Assembly (NCBI RefSeq): GCF_029581275.1
Contig: NZ_CP120742.1
Coordinates: forward strand, 5,332,501-5,396,500
From: Micromonospora sp. WMMD1155
Lineage (GTDB): Bacteria; Actinomycetota; Actinomycetes; Mycobacteriales; Micromonosporaceae
DNA length: 64,000 nucleotides
Reading direction: 5' to 3'
Shown piece by piece: positions 16,108 through 25,870 of the stretch. The notes under the pieces are model-generated. The model was not told where the DNA came from, made no database searches, and saw nothing but the letters and a program-made list of their open reading frames with translations. The stretch's first letter is position 1. Each line of letters starts with the position of its first letter. The translations under genes and the position numbers were made by a program.

Positions 16108-17337
16108 TCAGCCGGCGGGGGAGCGGGGCCAGAGGATCTCGTCGGCGGCGTCCTCGGCCGCCTGAAGGACCCGGAGGATGTTCCGGCCGGTCAGCTTCTC
16201 CAGGTCGGCCTGTGACCAGCCGCGCTGCCCGAGTTCATTCAGCAGCCGCGGGTAGCCGGACACGTCCTCGAGGCCGATCGGCTGGCGATCGCAACCGTCG
16301 TAGTCGCCCCCGAGCCCGACGTGGTCGATCCCGGTGACCTCGCGGACGTGGTCGACGTGGTCGGCGACCTGGGCGATGGTGGCTTCCGGTCGGGGATGCG
16401 CGGTCAGCCAGGCCCGGAAGGGTTCAGGGGCGTCGGCCGGGACGCCGGGCAGTCCGAAGGCAGACGTCGCGGGTGCGGCGGGAAGGGACGACGGCAGGTG
16501 TTCGCCGGGGCGCGGCGCGCGTGTCCATTCGTCCGTGGCCGGCGGCAGGCCCAGCCGTTGCCACTGCTCGGTCGCCGCCGCGAGCCACTCGGCGACCTGG
16601 TCGGAGACGAACGGCGGAGCGAAGCAGAGCATGCACACGCCGCCGTTGTCCCGCAGTCGGACGAGGACGTCGTCGGGCACGTTGCGGCTGTGTCCGGTGA
16701 GCTGCCTGGCCGACGAGTGGCTGAAGATCACCGGAGCGGTGGCGACGGCCAGGGCCGCGTGCATCGTCGTTTCCGCCACGTGCGACAGGTCGACGAGCAC
16801 CCCGATGCGCTGCATCTCGGCGACGATCGCCCGGCCCTCGTCGTTCAGGCCCCCGACGCCGGGTCGGTCGGTCGCGGAGTCCGCCCAGGAGGTGTTGTCG
16901 TTGTGGGTCAGGGTCACGTAACGCACACCCAGCCGGGCGAACGAGCGCAGCACCCCGAGCGAGGAGGCCAGGCTGTGTCCGCCCTCGATGCCGATCAGGG
17001 AGGCGATCCGGCCGGCGCTCAGGGCCCGCTCCACGTCGCGGGCCGAATACGCGATCGCCAGCTCCTCCGGATACTCGGCGGTCAGGCGGTACACGGCGTC
17101 GACCTGCTCCATCGTCGCCACGACCGCGTCCGGTTCACTGAGGTCAGACGGTACGTACACGGACCAGAACTGCCCGCCCACCCCACCGGCGCGCAGCCGG
17201 TTCAGATCGGTCTGCAACTCGGGCCGCTCACGCAGGCCGGTCACCCGATAGCCGGTCCGGGCCCGCAACGCCAACGGCAGGTCGTTGTGCCCGTCGATCA
17301 CCGGCATGGCACGCAGAGCGGCGTCGACCACGGACAT
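16108..17337 (-). CDS. Membrane-dipeptidase-like zinc hydrolase (peptidase M19)
   Basis: A 409-residue TIM-barrel metallohydrolase of the renal dipeptidase family. Metal-ligand motifs are visible: HND near residue 17 (PVIDGHNDLPLALR), the bridging Glu in SLIGIEGGHSLA, and His residues in VDLSHVAET and IFSHSSAR, with the DHVGLGGDYDG block near the end. Family members cleave dipeptides, notably those with a C-terminal D-residue, and some bacterial ones act on acylated or L-D dipeptides. No signal peptide is present, so it is cytoplasmic. It is transcribed away from the peptide importer across a 290-base shared upstream region containing a motif also found before the second half of the cluster, which suggests common control. 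Confidence 0.9.
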   Translation of the reverse strand: MSVVDAALRAMPVIDGHNDLPLALRARTGYRVTGLRERPELQTDLNRLRAGGVGGQFWSVYVPSDLSEPDAVVATMEQVDAVYRLTAEYPEELAIAYSARDVERALSAGRIASLIGIEGGHSLASSLGVLRSFARLGVRYVTLTHNDNTSWADSATDRPGVGGLNDEGRAIVAEMQRIGVLVDLSHVAETTMHAALAVATAPVIFSHSSARQLTGHSRNVPDDVLVRLRDNGGVCMLCFAPPFVSDQVAEWLAAATEQWQRLGLPPATDEWTRAPRPGEHLPSSLPAAPATSAFGLPGVPADAPEPFRAWLTAHPRPEATIAQVADHVDHVREVTGIDHVGLGGDYDGCDRQPIGLEDVSGYPRLLNELGQRGWSQADLEKLTGRNILRVLQAAEDAADEILWPRSPAG

Positions 17338-17443
17338 GTAATCAGCTCCTCACCGTCGGCTGTTCGGCGACGTCGGCCGGGGTCACGGCTGACCCCGGTG
17401 GCTCGCCTGCCTCGAGCCATCGTGCCGCCGGAGACCACAGGTG

Positions 17444-17465
17444 TCTTCGTGCGGTGCGACGAGAC
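17444..17465 (+). promoter_or_regulatory. Candidate operator shared by the two halves of the peptide-salvage cluster (copy 1)
   Basis: Within the 290-base divergent region, TCTTCGTGCGGTGCGACGAG (then AC) matches 17 of 22 positions of a sequence at 25871-25892 (opposite strand) upstream of the second serine hydrolase. Both are partly dyad-symmetric (TCTT.GTGC ... ACGAGA). No other part of the two intergenic regions is similar. The adjacent PucR-type regulator is the obvious candidate to bind it; this is inference. Confidence 0.45.
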
Positions 17466-17627
17466 CGGGCGTGGATTCCTGTCCACCCTTCCACCACCTC
17501 GTCGGGTAGCGGTCGATGTCGTCGCCGACGACGAATCGGCAGGCGCCGTGTTGTCGGGAGCACCGAAGACAACCGGTCGCGGCGCTCGGCAGTCTTGCCG
17601 CACACGTAGGTGGGTGGAGGCGGCGCG

Positions 17628-19178
17628 ATGAAGGCTCTTGGGTTGACGGCGGTGCTCGGCGCGGCCGTTCTGACGATGAGTGCGTGTGGTGGCGGTTCCG
17701 GTGACAGCGGCGGAACCGACCTGGTCAACGGCAAGACCTTCGTCATGGCGCTGCCTGGCGACCCCGGCAACCTCGATCCACATTTCACCTCTCTGTCGGT
17801 CACCGGCCAGGTCGGCCGATTCCTGTACGACTCGCTGCTCGGGTTCGCTCCGGACGGACGGTTGCTGCCCGGTCTCGCCGCGTCGTGGGAGTCGACGGGC
17901 ACCACGGCGACGTTCACGTTGCGCAAGAACATCACCTGCTCCGACGGCAGCCCGCTGACCGCGAGCACCGTGGCCGCGAACATCAACTTCGTCGGCGATG
18001 TCAAGAACGCCTCGACGCGGATCGGCACATACGTCCCGGCCGGCGCCAAGGCCACGCCGGACGACAGCGCCGGAACCGTCGCCGTGACGGTGCCCGCCCC
18101 GGACGCGTTCCTGGACCGCAATCTGGGCGGCCTGCCGATCGTCTGCGACGGCGGGCTCAAGGACCGCGCCAAGCTCAAGCAGAACGCGCTGGGCTCCGGC
18201 ATGTTCACGCTCACCGAGGCGGTTCCCGACGACCACTACACGCTGACCCGGCGCAAGGAATACGCGTGGGGGCCCGGCGATTTCAAGGCGGACCAGGCCG
18301 GACTGCCCGACAAGGTGGTCCTGCGGGTCGTCGCGAACGAGGCCACCACCGCCAACCTGATGCTCTCCGGTGAGGTGAACGCGGCCCGCTTCACCGGGCC
18401 GGACGGCCAGCGGTTGCAGGGCGCCGCGTACCTCAAGCGCGACATCATGGCACCGACCGGCGAGATGTGGTTCAACCAGAAGCCCGGCCTGCCCACCGCG
18501 GCACTGGACCTGCGCCGAGCGCTGGTGCAGGCCCTCGACCTCGCTCAGCTTCGGCAGGTGTTCGTGAGCGGGCGCGGCGGCCCACCGACCGGGCTGGTCG
18601 TCCCCGCCACCAGCCCCTGCAAGCAGGACACCGTCACCGGTAACCTTCCGACATTCGACGCCGACGGCGCGAAGACGGCCGTGGCGGCGGCCACGAACGG
18701 CAAGCCCGTCAAGCTGACCGTCGCGTTCGACACGTCGTCCGGTCCGGGTGCGCAGGCCGCCGCCGAGCTCGTGCAGCAACAGTGGGCCGCCGTCGGCGTA
18801 CAGGTGGAACTGACGTCGGTGACCGAGACGCAGATCGGCCAGATCGCGTCCGGCCAGTTCGCCTGGGACGTGGCGATGTTCCCGATCGGCGTGTCGCTGC
18901 CCAGTCAGCTGGTGCCGTTCTTCTCCGGGCCCACGCCCCCGAACGGCAGCAACTTCGCCAGTGTCCGCAACGACGCCTACGTGGCCGCGGTGACCGCCGC
19001 CGCCAAGACCCCCGGTGACGGTGGATGCGATCAGTGGGCCGCGGCGGAGAAGGCCCTGCTGCAACACCTCGACCTGGTGCCGTTCGCCAACTCCAACGTG
19101 CCGGTGTACGCCCGGGGATCGCAGTTGGACCTCTCCACGGGCGACGTCGACCCGGCGTCCATCCGGATGCTCGGCTGA
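17628..19178 (+). CDS. Peptide ABC transporter substrate-binding lipoprotein (SBP family 5)
   Basis: A 516-residue extracellular solute-binding protein anchored by a lipid. The signal peptide ends in the lipobox LTMSAC (Cys22 or so), followed by a Gly/Ser linker. The family-5 signature is present early (PGNLDPHFTSLSVTGQVGRF, YDSLLGFAPDGRLLPGLAAS), with the typical WNEPQ-class block PTGEMWFNQKPGLP and helix ALDLRRALVQALDLAQLRQV. Such proteins bind di- or oligopeptides. The ATG at 17628 is chosen because GGAGG lies eight bases upstream; six extra upstream codons are Gly-rich read-through of that site. First gene of a plus-strand operon with two permease and two ATPase modules. Confidence 0.92.
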   Translation: MKALGLTAVLGAAVLTMSACGGGSGDSGGTDLVNGKTFVMALPGDPGNLDPHFTSLSVTGQVGRFLYDSLLGFAPDGRLLPGLAASWESTGTTATFTLRKNITCSDGSPLTASTVAANINFVGDVKNASTRIGTYVPAGAKATPDDSAGTVAVTVPAPDAFLDRNLGGLPIVCDGGLKDRAKLKQNALGSGMFTLTEAVPDDHYTLTRRKEYAWGPGDFKADQAGLPDKVVLRVVANEATTANLMLSGEVNAARFTGPDGQRLQGAAYLKRDIMAPTGEMWFNQKPGLPTAALDLRRALVQALDLAQLRQVFVSGRGGPPTGLVVPATSPCKQDTVTGNLPTFDADGAKTAVAAATNGKPVKLTVAFDTSSGPGAQAAAELVQQQWAAVGVQVELTSVTETQIGQIASGQFAWDVAMFPIGVSLPSQLVPFFSGPTPPNGSNFASVRNDAYVAAVTAAAKTPGDGGCDQWAAAEKALLQHLDLVPFANSNVPVYARGSQLDLSTGDVDPASIRMLG

Positions 19179-19189
19179 GGATCACCAGC

Positions 19190-20164
19190 GTGACCGCGAC
19201 GACCGTGACCGCCCTGGCCGAGAACCAGTGGATCCGGTTCGCGCTGCGCCGCTCCGGAAGACTGCTGCTGTCGCTGTGGGTCCTGGTGAGCGCCGCGTTC
19301 CTCATGATCCATGCGCTGCCCGGCGACCCGGTCCGAGCCGCGTTGGGCCCCACCGCTCCGAGCGCACTGGTCGAGCAGCGGCGCGCGCAGATGGGCCTGG
19401 ACGATCCGCTCGCGCTGCAGTACGCGCACTTCCTCGGCCGTCTGATCACCGGGGACCTGGGGACGTCGATGACCTCGGGCCTGCCGGTCGCCGACGTCAT
19501 CGGGGACCGGATCGGCTCCACCGTCACCATGGCGGCGCTGGCGTTCTCCGTGGCGCTGCTCGTCGCGATACCGCTGGGACTGGTGATGGCGGTGCTGGCC
19601 CGAAGTGGGCGTCGCGCGGCCGACGGGCTCTTCACGTCGGCCGGCATCGTGGCCGCCACCATCCCGGAGTTCCTCCTGGCGGTCGGCCTGGTGTTCGTGT
19701 TCGGCGTGCAGCTCGGCTGGGCGCCGGTGGCCGGACGATCCGGGGTCGGCTCCTACGTGCTGCCCGTGGTGGCACTGGCCGTCGGGCCGGCGTTCGTGCT
19801 GGCCCGCATCATCCGCGTGGAACTGCTGACAGTGCTGCGCGCCGACTACATCCGCACCGCCCGGGCGAAGCGGTTGCCACCGTGGCTGCTCTACCTGCGG
19901 CACGCGCTGCCGAATGCGCTGACCGCTGCCCTGACCATCGGCGGCCTCCTGTTGGGTTCACTGGTGGCCGGGACCGTGCTGGTGGAGAACATCTTCGCGT
20001 GGCCGGGGCTGGGTGGCACGATCGTCGCGTCCATCCTCGCCAAGGACTATCCGACCGTGCAGGGCGTGGTCCTCGTCTACGGGGCCGGTGTGCTGCTGGT
20101 CAACCTCGCCGTCGACGTGGTCCTCGCCGTGCTCGACCCGCGCTCCGCGATCCGGGAGGGCTGA
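19190..20164 (+). CDS. Peptide ABC transporter permease (DppB type)
   Basis: A 324-residue inner-membrane permease with about six spans. Features are the N-terminal ALRRSGRLLLSLWVLVSAAF span, the conserved LPGDPVRAALG periplasmic motif, LGLDDPLA-type QMGLDDPLALQYAHFLGRLI, and the EAA-like loop YIRTARAKRLPPWLLYLRHA (ATPase contact) followed by ALPNAL. The GTG at 19190 has GAGG nine bases upstream (inside the stop region of the previous gene), giving a 12-base gap. It pairs with the permease half of the next, fused protein. Confidence 0.92.
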   Translation: MTATTVTALAENQWIRFALRRSGRLLLSLWVLVSAAFLMIHALPGDPVRAALGPTAPSALVEQRRAQMGLDDPLALQYAHFLGRLITGDLGTSMTSGLPVADVIGDRIGSTVTMAALAFSVALLVAIPLGLVMAVLARSGRRAADGLFTSAGIVAATIPEFLLAVGLVFVFGVQLGWAPVAGRSGVGSYVLPVVALAVGPAFVLARIIRVELLTVLRADYIRTARAKRLPPWLLYLRHALPNALTAALTIGGLLLGSLVAGTVLVENIFAWPGLGGTIVASILAKDYPTVQGVVLVYGAGVLLVNLAVDVVLAVLDPRSAIREG

Positions 20165-20167
20165 ACC

Positions 20168-22075
20168 ATGGCGGGAGCGACGGCGCGACGGTGGGTAGCG
20201 GTGCTGCGCAGTCCGCTGGGCATCCTCGCCGTGGTGCTGTTGACGGTGGTGCTCGGCCTCACCGTGCTGGCGTACCCGCTGTGGCACGCCCGCGCGCACA
20301 CGGTGGTGCCGGCGGAGATCCTGCAGGGTCCGTCCGCCCGGCACCCGGCCGGAACCGACCTGCTCGGCCGGGACATCCTGGCCCGGGTGCTGGTGGCGAC
20401 CCGGCTGTCAGTCGGCCTGGCGCTCGCCGCCACCGGCATCGGCGTGGCCATCGGCCTGCTGTTCGGCGCGGCCACAGCGCTGGCCGGAAAGCGGTTCGGA
20501 CGCTGGATCGGCACGCTCGTCAACATCGCGGTGGCGTTCCCGAATCTGCTGCTGGCGCTGTTCTTCGCGGTGATCTTCGGGGTCGGGGCGAAGGGCGCGG
20601 TACTGGCCATCGGGTTCGCGACCGCACCGGGCTTCGCCCGGCTCACCCAGACGCTCGCCGCGGCTGTCTCCGGGCGCGACTTCATCGCCGCCGCCCGCAT
20701 CGCCGGAGTGGGCCGGGTCCGGATCCTCTTCCGGCACGTGCTGCCCAACATCGCCGAGCCCCTCGTGGTCACCGCCACCTCGGCCGCCGGCGGCGCGCTG
20801 CTGGCGTTCGCCGGCCTGTCGTTCCTCGGGCTGGGTGTGCAGGCACCGTCCTACGACTGGGGACGGCTGCTCGGCGAGGGCCTGACACAGATCTACATCC
20901 ATCCCGCGGGGGCGCTCGCGGCAGGGCTCGCCGTCGTCGTCGCGGCGTTGGCGTTCAACCTCGCCGGGGAGGTCGCGGCTCGGGCGCTCAGCTCGCAGGA
21001 CGCCCGGCACGGTCTCCGGCGGTCACCCGGGTCGGAACCGGCTCCCGTCGTACCGATGGGGGAACCGACGGTGCTGGCCGTGGAGAACCTCAGCGTCTCC
21101 TTCCCGGCCGACGAGGGGTTCGTCACTCCCGTACGCGGAGTCAGCATGACACTACGACGGGGTGAGTCGGTCGGCATCGTCGGCGAATCCGGTTCCGGCA
21201 AGAGCCTGACCGCGCTGGCGATCGCCCGGCTCGTGGAGAGTCCGGGCCTGGTGCGGGCCGACCGGCTCGACTTCCTCGGCACCGACCTGCGGGCCGCAGA
21301 CTCCCGCTCGGTGCGCGGCCTGCTCGGCACCTCGCTCGCGATGGTCTTCCAGGACCCGATGACGTCGTTGAACCCGATCCAGCGAATCGGCCGTCAGCTC
21401 GCCGAGGTGGCCGAACGGCACCAGCGGATGAACCGACGCAGGGCCTGGGACCGGGCGGTGGAGCGGCTCGATGCCGTACGCATTCCCGCGGCTGCCCGGC
21501 GCGCCCGGCAACTGCCGCACGAGTTGTCCGGCGGCATGCGCCAGCGGGCGATGATCGGCATGGGCATCATGGCCCAGCCCTCGTTGATCATCGCCGACGA
21601 GCCGACCACGGCGCTCGACGTGACAGTGCAACGGCAGGTGCTGGAACTCCTGGCCGAGGTGCGCGGCGGCAACCAGGCCGCCCTCCTGTTCATCAGCCAC
21701 GACATCACCGTCGTCGCCGAGGTGTGCGTGCGGGTGCTGGTCATGTATGCCGGTCACATCGTCGAGGATCTGCCCAGCGCGGCGCTGCTCCACGACGCGC
21801 GGCACCCGTACACCCGGGCACTGGCCGCCGCCGTGCCCACCATGGAGACCGACCGGGAACAACCACTCGCCGTGATCCCCGGCCGCCCGGCTGATCCGCG
21901 CCGACCAGCCGCCGGCTGCCCGTTCGCCCCCCGCTGCCCGCTGGCCACCGAACAGTGCCACGAGCAGAACCCGCCACTGGCCGAGTACGGCACCGCGCAC
22001 CGCGTCGCGTGCTGGCACGCCGATCTCGCACCGGCGGTGGCACCCGTCACCGTTTCGGAAGGAGACCTGAGATGA
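20168..22075 (+). CDS. Fused peptide ABC transporter permease (DppC) and ATPase (DppD)
   Basis: A 635-residue fusion. Residues 1-280 are a DppC-type permease (GTDLLGRDILARVLVATRLS, EAA loop DFIAAARIAGVGRVRILFRH, SFLGLGVQAPSYDWG). A 25-residue linker leads to a DppD-type ATPase from about residue 300: Walker A GESGSGKS, Q-loop MVFQDPMTSLNP, signature LSGGMRQR, Walker B LIIADEPTTALD, H-loop SHD. The oligopeptide-ATPase C-terminal motif RHPYTRAL and Cys-rich CPFAPRCPLATEQC, a likely metal-cluster-binding tail, complete it. Permease-ATPase fusions of this kind occur in several actinomycete dipeptide systems. The stop overlaps the next start as ATGA. Confidence 0.92.
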   Translation: MAGATARRWVAVLRSPLGILAVVLLTVVLGLTVLAYPLWHARAHTVVPAEILQGPSARHPAGTDLLGRDILARVLVATRLSVGLALAATGIGVAIGLLFGAATALAGKRFGRWIGTLVNIAVAFPNLLLALFFAVIFGVGAKGAVLAIGFATAPGFARLTQTLAAAVSGRDFIAAARIAGVGRVRILFRHVLPNIAEPLVVTATSAAGGALLAFAGLSFLGLGVQAPSYDWGRLLGEGLTQIYIHPAGALAAGLAVVVAALAFNLAGEVAARALSSQDARHGLRRSPGSEPAPVVPMGEPTVLAVENLSVSFPADEGFVTPVRGVSMTLRRGESVGIVGESGSGKSLTALAIARLVESPGLVRADRLDFLGTDLRAADSRSVRGLLGTSLAMVFQDPMTSLNPIQRIGRQLAEVAERHQRMNRRRAWDRAVERLDAVRIPAAARRARQLPHELSGGMRQRAMIGMGIMAQPSLIIADEPTTALDVTVQRQVLELLAEVRGGNQAALLFISHDITVVAEVCVRVLVMYAGHIVEDLPSAALLHDARHPYTRALAAAVPTMETDREQPLAVIPGRPADPRRPAAGCPFAPRCPLATEQCHEQNPPLAEYGTAHRVACWHADLAPAVAPVTVSEGDLR

Positions 22076-23424
22076 ACCTCGAACAGCGGCTCGCCACCAT
22101 CGCAGAACGTCACGGCGTCCCCGGCGCCGCCGTGGGCATCCTGCACGGTGACACCGTCACCGAAGCCGCCTACGGTGTCCTGAACCGGGCGACCGGCGTG
22201 GCCGCCACCACCGACTCGCTGTTCCAGATCGGGTCGATCACCAAGGTGTGGACCGCGACCGTGGTCATGCGGCTGGTCGACGACGGGCTGCTGGATCTCG
22301 ACGCGCCGCTGGTCGACGTGCTCCCGGAGCTGCTGCTCCGCGACGCCGACGTGACCGGGAAGCTGACCATGCGCCATCTGCTGACGCACACCAGCGGCAT
22401 CGACGGTGACATCTTCACCGACACCGGCCGCGGCGACGACTGCCTCGAGAAGTACGTCGCACTGCTGGGCGACGCCGCCCTGACCCACCCGCTCGGCGCC
22501 ACCTGGTCGTACTCGAACTCGGGGTACTCGCTGGCCGGCAGGGTGATCGAGAAGCTGACCGGCGACACCTGGGACGCGGCACTGCGGGAGCTGCTGTTCC
22601 GACCGCTCGGGCTGACACACACCGTCACGTTGCCGGAGGAGGCGCTGCTGTTCCGTACGGCGGTCGGCCATCTGCCCGGCACCGACGGGAAGCCGGAACC
22701 GGCGTCGCAGTGGGGCATCCCCCGATCCGCCGGCCCGGCCGGCGGCGTCACCGCCACCGTCGCCGACGTCCTCCGCTTCGCCCGCATGCATCTGAACGGT
22801 GGCAGATCCGCCGCCGGCACCGCGGTGCTCAGCGCCGCCGCGACCACCGCGATGGCCGCCCACCAGGTGGAACTGCCCGACAAGCACACTGTCGGTGACT
22901 CCTGGGGGCTCGGCTGGGAGCGGACGGCCTGGGACGGCCACCGGGTCATCGGTCACGACGGCAACACCATCGGCCAGGCCGCCTTCCTGCGCCTGCTGCC
23001 CGAGCGCGATATCGCCGTGGCACTGCTCACCAACGGCGGTAACGCTTCGAAACTGTACGAGGAGCTGTACCGGGAGATCTTCGCCGAGATCGCCGACGTG
23101 GCCGTGCCGCACCCACTCGGACCACCGGACGAGCCGGTGGCGATGGACGTGACCCCGTACGCGGGGCTCTACGAGCGGGCCAGCATCCGGCAGGAGGTGC
23201 TCACCGGCGGGGACGGCCCGATCCTGCGGGTATCCGTGACCGGGCCGCTCGCGGAGGTGCTCAAGGACCAGAACGTCGACTACCGCATGGTCGCGGTCGC
23301 TCCGGACCTGTTCGTCTGCCAGGACCCGACGACCGGCAACTGGATGGCCGCCACGTTCTACCAGATCGAGAGCGGGGAACGCTACGTTCACTTCGGCGCC
23401 CGCGCCACACCCCGGATCGGGTGA
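22072..23424 (+). CDS. Serine beta-lactamase-fold hydrolase (class C / D-aminopeptidase-like), copy 1
   Basis: A 450-residue cytoplasmic (no signal peptide) serine hydrolase of the beta-lactamase/DD-peptidase family. The nucleophile motif SITK gives Ser55/Lys58 (FQIGSITKVW), the second motif is YSN (Tyr147, WSYSNSGYSL) and the third is replaced by HDGNTIGQ. A C-terminal beta-domain of about 100 residues follows. Cytosolic relatives include D-aminopeptidases and D-Ala-D-Ala-dipeptide or D-peptide hydrolases. Its gene is inserted between the two ATPase genes of the peptide importer (ATGA overlap upstream, GAAGGAGA site), which links it to processing the imported peptide. It is clearly paralogous to the protein encoded at 25952-27376. 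Confidence 0.85.
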   Translation: MNLEQRLATIAERHGVPGAAVGILHGDTVTEAAYGVLNRATGVAATTDSLFQIGSITKVWTATVVMRLVDDGLLDLDAPLVDVLPELLLRDADVTGKLTMRHLLTHTSGIDGDIFTDTGRGDDCLEKYVALLGDAALTHPLGATWSYSNSGYSLAGRVIEKLTGDTWDAALRELLFRPLGLTHTVTLPEEALLFRTAVGHLPGTDGKPEPASQWGIPRSAGPAGGVTATVADVLRFARMHLNGGRSAAGTAVLSAAATTAMAAHQVELPDKHTVGDSWGLGWERTAWDGHRVIGHDGNTIGQAAFLRLLPERDIAVALLTNGGNASKLYEELYREIFAEIADVAVPHPLGPPDEPVAMDVTPYAGLYERASIRQEVLTGGDGPILRVSVTGPLAEVLKDQNVDYRMVAVAPDLFVCQDPTTGNWMAATFYQIESGERYVHFGARATPRIG

Positions 23425-23431
23425 GGCCGAC

Positions 23432-24181
23432 GTGCCCGAGCTTGTCTTCGAGGACGTCACCGTACGGTTCGGCACCCGCCGACGCGGGACGGTGGCGGTC
23501 GACAGTGTGAACCTGACGGTGCCGGCCGGAGCGGTCGTCGGCCTGGTCGGCGAGTCCGGCTCGGGCAAGTCCACACTGGCCCGCGCCGCGGCCGGGCTGA
23601 CGCCCGTCACCGGCGGCCGGATCCTGCTCGACGGGCAACCGCTGGACGCGGTTCGGGCGCGCGGACGACGTCCGCTGCAGATGGTCTTCCAGGACCCGTA
23701 CTCCGCACTCGATCCCCGGATGGCGATCGGCGCGTCGATCGCCGAGGCCGTGCCCCGCGGCAGCACCACGGCGCAGCGCCGTGCCGAGGTCGCGCGGCTG
23801 CTCGGCCTCGTCGACCTGCCGCCCGAGATGTCCACCGCCGGCCCGGATCAACTGTCCGGCGGTCAACGGCAGCGGGTCGCGCTCGCGCGGGCGCTCGCCG
23901 GGCAACCCGAGGTCCTGGTGGCCGACGAGATCACCTCCGCGCTGGACGTCTCCATTCAGGGTGCCGTGCTCAACATGGTCCGGGACCTGCAGCGGCGGAT
24001 GCGGTTGACAATGCTGTTCATCTCGCACAACCTCGCGGTGGTGCGCTACGTCAGCGACTTCGTGGCGGTCATGCACCAGGGCCGGATCGTCGAGTACGGC
24101 CCGGTGGACGACGTGCTGACGGATCCGCGGGACCCGTACACCCGCGACCTGCTCGCCGCGATTCCACACGCCGGGGTGTAG
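23432..24181 (+). CDS. Peptide ABC transporter ATPase (DppF type)
   Basis: A 249-residue ATPase: Walker A GESGSGKS, MVFQDPYSALDPRMAI Q-loop, LSGGQRQRVALARAL signature, Walker B VLVADEITSALD, and SHN in place of the usual SHD H-loop. It lacks the C-terminal Cys-rich extension normally seen in DppF, so it is shorter than usual (about 320 residues). Begins at a GTG eight bases after the hydrolase stop. It would pair with the ATPase half of the fusion to energise the importer. The unusual DEITSALD (rather than DEPTSALD) replaces the conserved Pro. Confidence 0.9.
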   Translation: MPELVFEDVTVRFGTRRRGTVAVDSVNLTVPAGAVVGLVGESGSGKSTLARAAAGLTPVTGGRILLDGQPLDAVRARGRRPLQMVFQDPYSALDPRMAIGASIAEAVPRGSTTAQRRAEVARLLGLVDLPPEMSTAGPDQLSGGQRQRVALARALAGQPEVLVADEITSALDVSIQGAVLNMVRDLQRRMRLTMLFISHNLAVVRYVSDFVAVMHQGRIVEYGPVDDVLTDPRDPYTRDLLAAIPHAGV

Positions 24182-24212
24182 GCCCCGGCCGAGACAGGAC
24201 GGCGGTCACTCG

Positions 24213-25832
24213 ATGCAGCCTCGGGCGAGCCTGGGCCGGATCCTCGACGACCTCGGCGCCACGTTGCTCGATCTGGTCCACGGCGACTCGCACACCGGCG
24301 CACCGATCGGCGGCGTCTCGATCCACGACCCGTTGGACGAGGTCGTTCTGCCGCCGCACGCCCTGGTGCTCGGCGTCGGCCTGCGGGAAGTCCACGAGAT
24401 CGCCGACCTGCTGCGTGCGCTCGGCACGCACGGCGCCGCCGGTCTCGTGGTCCGGGGTCCCCTGGCCGACTCCGACAGCCTGCGATCAGCCTCCCAGGAG
24501 TCCGGGGTGGCGCTGCTCGCGCTGACCCGCGGCGCATCCTGGGCGCAGCTCACCGCCCTGCTGCGGTCCATGCTCGGTCAGGGCGACGTCGGCGACGCCG
24601 GACCGGAGACTCTCGGCGGGATGCCCTCCGGGGATCTGTTCGCGGTGGCCAACGCGGTCGCGGCCCTGGTCGATGCGCCGGTCACCATCGAGGACCCGGA
24701 CTCCCGGGTGCTGGCGTTCTCCGGGCGTCAGGAGGAGGCCGACGAGTCCCGGGTGGAGACGATCCTCGGTCGGCAGGTGCCGGAACGGTACGCCCGACTG
24801 TTGACCGAATCCGGAGTCATCCACGACGTGCGCCACAGCGAACAACCGGTGTTCGTGGCACCGCTGCCCAGCCTGCCCACCTTCCTGGTGCCGCGCGTCG
24901 CCGTGGCGGTCCGCGCGGGCGACGAGTTCCTCGGCTCCATCTGGGCAGCCGTACGCAAGCCGCTGAGCCCGGACCGGTCCCGGGCCTTCAGCGACGCGGC
25001 GAAACTGGTCGCCCTGCACCTGCTGCGGCTACGGGCCGGCGCGGACGTCGCACGGCGGTTGCGGACCGACCTGGTCAGCACGGCGCTGGAGGGAGGCTCG
25101 GGCGCTCGGGAGGCCCTGGCCCGGCTGGGGCTCACCGATCAGCCGCTGGTGGTGCTCGCGCTCGCGCCGACCGAGCGGATCACCTCGGGCGTCGATGACC
25201 GATCCGGGGTCGTCGCGCAACGCCAACGCCTCGGAGACGCGCTGGCGATGCATCTGGGCACGGTGCATCCAGCCAGTGCGGTCGCCCTGCTCGGCGATGT
25301 GACGTACGGGCTGTTGCCGGTCGGCCGCGACGCGCCGGCGAAGCAGGCGGCCCGGGTGGCCTCCGGGTTCCTCGATCGGATCGGCACCCGACTGCCGGCG
25401 ATGGCCGGTGTGAGCCCGGTGGCGAACACACCCACCGACCTGCCCGCCGCCCGCACCAGCGCGGACCGGGCGCTTCGCGTGCTGTGCGCCGGGCGGGGCG
25501 GTTCGCGCCGGGTCGCTCACCTCGCCGACGTGTACACCGAGTCGCTGCTGCTCGACATGGGCGACGCCATCGCGGCCCGTGGGGACGCACCCAGCGGCGT
25601 GGTGGCGCGGTTGATCGCGTACGACGCGGAGCACCAGTCCAGCCTCGTCGAGACGCTGTCGGCCTGGCTGGACGCGTTCGGTGACGTGGTCGCGGCGGCA
25701 GCGGCGTTGCACGTGCATCCCAACACCTTCCGGTACCGGCTGCGGCGCCTCGCCGAGCTGGGCGGCCTGGATCTGACCGATCCGCACGCACGCTTCGGCG
25801 TGATGCTCCAGCTGCGCGTGTTCGGTCTCTGA
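24213..25832 (+). CDS. PucR/CdaR-type transcriptional regulator
   Basis: A 539-residue regulator. The N-terminal half is a PucR-like purine-catabolism-regulator domain (about 1-130, LHDPLDEVVLPPHALVLGVG-like) followed by a GAF-like region. The middle has a CdaR GGDEF-like segment (about 300-420) and the C-terminus holds the PucR helix-turn-helix (ALHVHPNTFRYRLRRLAELG, residues about 490-520). Family members usually activate adjacent catabolic or transport genes in response to a small nitrogenous ligand. It sits between the importer operon and the hydrolase/amidohydrolase/racemase genes on the same strand (31-base gap upstream), so it is the likely controller of both. Confidence 0.88.
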   Translation: MQPRASLGRILDDLGATLLDLVHGDSHTGAPIGGVSIHDPLDEVVLPPHALVLGVGLREVHEIADLLRALGTHGAAGLVVRGPLADSDSLRSASQESGVALLALTRGASWAQLTALLRSMLGQGDVGDAGPETLGGMPSGDLFAVANAVAALVDAPVTIEDPDSRVLAFSGRQEEADESRVETILGRQVPERYARLLTESGVIHDVRHSEQPVFVAPLPSLPTFLVPRVAVAVRAGDEFLGSIWAAVRKPLSPDRSRAFSDAAKLVALHLLRLRAGADVARRLRTDLVSTALEGGSGAREALARLGLTDQPLVVLALAPTERITSGVDDRSGVVAQRQRLGDALAMHLGTVHPASAVALLGDVTYGLLPVGRDAPAKQAARVASGFLDRIGTRLPAMAGVSPVANTPTDLPAARTSADRALRVLCAGRGGSRRVAHLADVYTESLLLDMGDAIAARGDAPSGVVARLIAYDAEHQSSLVETLSAWLDAFGDVVAAAAALHVHPNTFRYRLRRLAELGGLDLTDPHARFGVMLQLRVFGL

Positions 25833-25870
25833 CAGCCGATCTTGGTCGTCCGGACGAGAGCGGCGTGCCC